From: Linepithema humile
Lineage: Eukaryota; Arthropoda; Insecta; Hymenoptera; Formicidae
Assembly: GCF_040581485.1 (NCBI RefSeq)
Contig: NC_090133.1
Location: 8,308,001-8,372,000, forward strand
Direction: 5' to 3'
Length of the DNA stretch: 64,000 nt
The position numbers and the translations under genes are program-made. The notes beneath the pieces were generated by a model. That model had not been told where the DNA came from and searched no databases. It worked only from the letters and a program-made list of their open reading frames with translations. The stretch's first letter is position 1. Each line of letters begins with the position of its first letter. Below are positions 63,013-64,000 of this stretch, one piece after another.

Positions 63013-63578
63013 GTAATTATTTATACTCTATTAGAAGTGACAGCATTCGTGATTGTGTATTCTCTTATGTAGACAGTGCAATGCAACGAATGTAGATGTA
63101 CTGTGTCCATGTACTTTATAATGTACATAAAATTGCTTATTGTTACAATTAATAAAAATGGGATATATATTATTTTCCGAAAGTAGAACGAATAAAAAGG
63201 ATTCTGATTATTTCAAGCTACTACTATTCTTAGGAAACAAAAGAAGGGAAATTCGTGTGAAATTTTATGTAGCATCAAAACGTTTTATACTTTCTTTCAG
63301 ATTGAACAGTACACACTTAACATTACAGACGCTTGCAAACAGTTGTCGAGTATATAATCTATATAGGAATAAAAGTATTAAGTCCACGAACATTAACTTG
63401 TACAATTGAGATGCAAATTGAAATTTTATAAAGGTTTTTCTGATAGATTGGTAAGAAAGATGCCTGATATGCTTGACAATGGATTTATCGCATACACGCA
63501 GCATCCATTTTGATAACAACGAACGAAACGCGAATTGCTCGCGCTGAAATTAAATCTAACTTATTCAAAGTGACACTC
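63013..63578. other. convergent intergenic spacer
   Basis: 3' flanks of NDUFC2 (plus) and the chitin deacetylase gene (minus). AT-rich with short open frames only. No further feature seen. Confidence 0.5.
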
Positions 63579-63979
63579 CTATTTCTTTTCAGGATTGTAA
63601 TTATCATTAAATAGGCCTGTACCCTTTGAATCTCCTAACCAGGGGTACTTGTTTGGACATTCTCTACACGTTTCCAGATACCTGTTGATAATTAATAAAT
63701 GTTAAATTTGCAATTTAATATTTTACTATTGTAACAACAGCTGTTTAATCATTTTGAAGTATTGTTAACAGACAAATCAGTCTCTACCTTGTCGTCGTGA
63801 AATTGGCTTCAGGAGGCTTGAAATCTAAAGCGCACTTATGTGGATTGTTGCACGGTGGTCCTGGCAGATTCTCTTTCTTTTTACACGTCCACCCTTCGAA
63901 ATTATGCAGAGCTTTAATCGGTTTCGGATCGGTCATCCATGTTAACGCCTGCGTGGCGGTCACGAAGTAAACATCAGGT
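63579..63979 (-). CDS. chitin deacetylase, C-terminal exons (partial)
   Basis: 3' part of an insect chitin deacetylase (carbohydrate esterase family 4), a secreted enzyme that removes acetyl groups from chitin in cuticle, trachea or gut matrix. Two minus-strand exons are inside the window: 63979-63788 and 63681-63579, in phase, ending in the stop at 63579. The remaining exons lie beyond the right edge. Recognisable family sequence: PDVYFVTATQALTWM, DPKPIKALHNFEGW, and a cysteine-rich tail with TCRECPNKYPWLGD. The catalytic deacetylase motifs are upstream, out of the window. Which CDA group it belongs to cannot be decided from this part. Confidence 0.83.
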
Positions 63980-64000
63980 CTGTAAAAATCCGATATTTAT

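Noticed and set aside
1..64000. CRISPR arrays, bacterial operons, ribosome binding sites
   Set aside because: The sequence is eukaryotic with spliced genes; no regularly spaced identical repeats were seen.
1..64000. tRNA genes
   Set aside because: GTTCGAA words were checked by eye (for example near 10504, 19501 and 29088) but none sits in a plausible cloverleaf with A and B boxes.

Overview
The window looks like nuclear DNA from a hymenopteran insect, most likely an ant. It has compact multi-exon genes with short AT-rich introns, CpG-rich intergenic DNA alternating with AT-rich DNA, an insect-type odorant receptor, a chitin deacetylase, Spaetzle-type Toll ligands and many small foldback or hAT-like elements. 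No genus can be named from sequence alone. All gene models were built by eye from reading frame, GT/GC..AG junctions and phase; exon coordinates are given with each entry.

Layout. 1-15.8 kb: no protein-coding gene recognised. It holds a foldback element (1103-1622), a GC/CpG-rich block (about 1.9-2.75 kb), a diverged tandem repeat (about 9.4-9.8 kb) and an (AC)n microsatellite. 15.8-17.6 kb: a Tret1-like MFS sugar transporter (minus). 17.6-27.2 kb: no recognised gene, with an 873-bp hAT-type element carrying an exact 8-bp target duplication. 27.2-28.5 kb: the E3 co-chaperone STUB1/CHIP. 31.8-35.7 kb: a 13-exon SLC6 neutral-amino-acid transporter (minus) with two foldback elements in its introns. 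37.1-38.7 kb: an AIRIM (C1orf109)-like gene (minus), divergently paired with ATG3 (39.1-40.7 kb, plus). 42.7-45.0 kb: a secreted pancreatic-lipase/PLA1-family lipase. 45.8-47.4 kb: an odorant receptor. 47.5-55.4 kb: three tandem Spaetzle-like genes (minus). 57.1-60.6 kb: a TMEM62-like membrane metallophosphoesterase with a one-base lesion at one splice junction. 62.2-63.0 kb: NDUFC2-like complex I subunit. 63.6-64.0 kb: the 3' end of a chitin deacetylase (minus), running off the window.

The most notable region is 47.3-56.2 kb. A segment holding the last exon and 3' flank of an odorant receptor, a complete six-exon Spaetzle gene and an upstream exon-like block has been tandemly copied. Three Spaetzle genes stay open with all nine cysteines kept, while the other passengers decayed; an orphan odorant-receptor last exon remains at 52872-52919. 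Copies 1 and 2 keep an IDSR activation-cleavage motif just before the cystine knot. Copy 3 has lost the arginine. Copies 2 and 3 share a nearly identical promoter and signal-peptide exon but strongly diverged ligand exons. This suggests a lineage-specific expansion of Toll-pathway cytokines.

Most other genes are housekeeping (STUB1 protein quality control, ATG3 autophagy, NDUFC2 respiration, AIRIM-like ribosome maturation) or transport, and are not obviously linked functionally.
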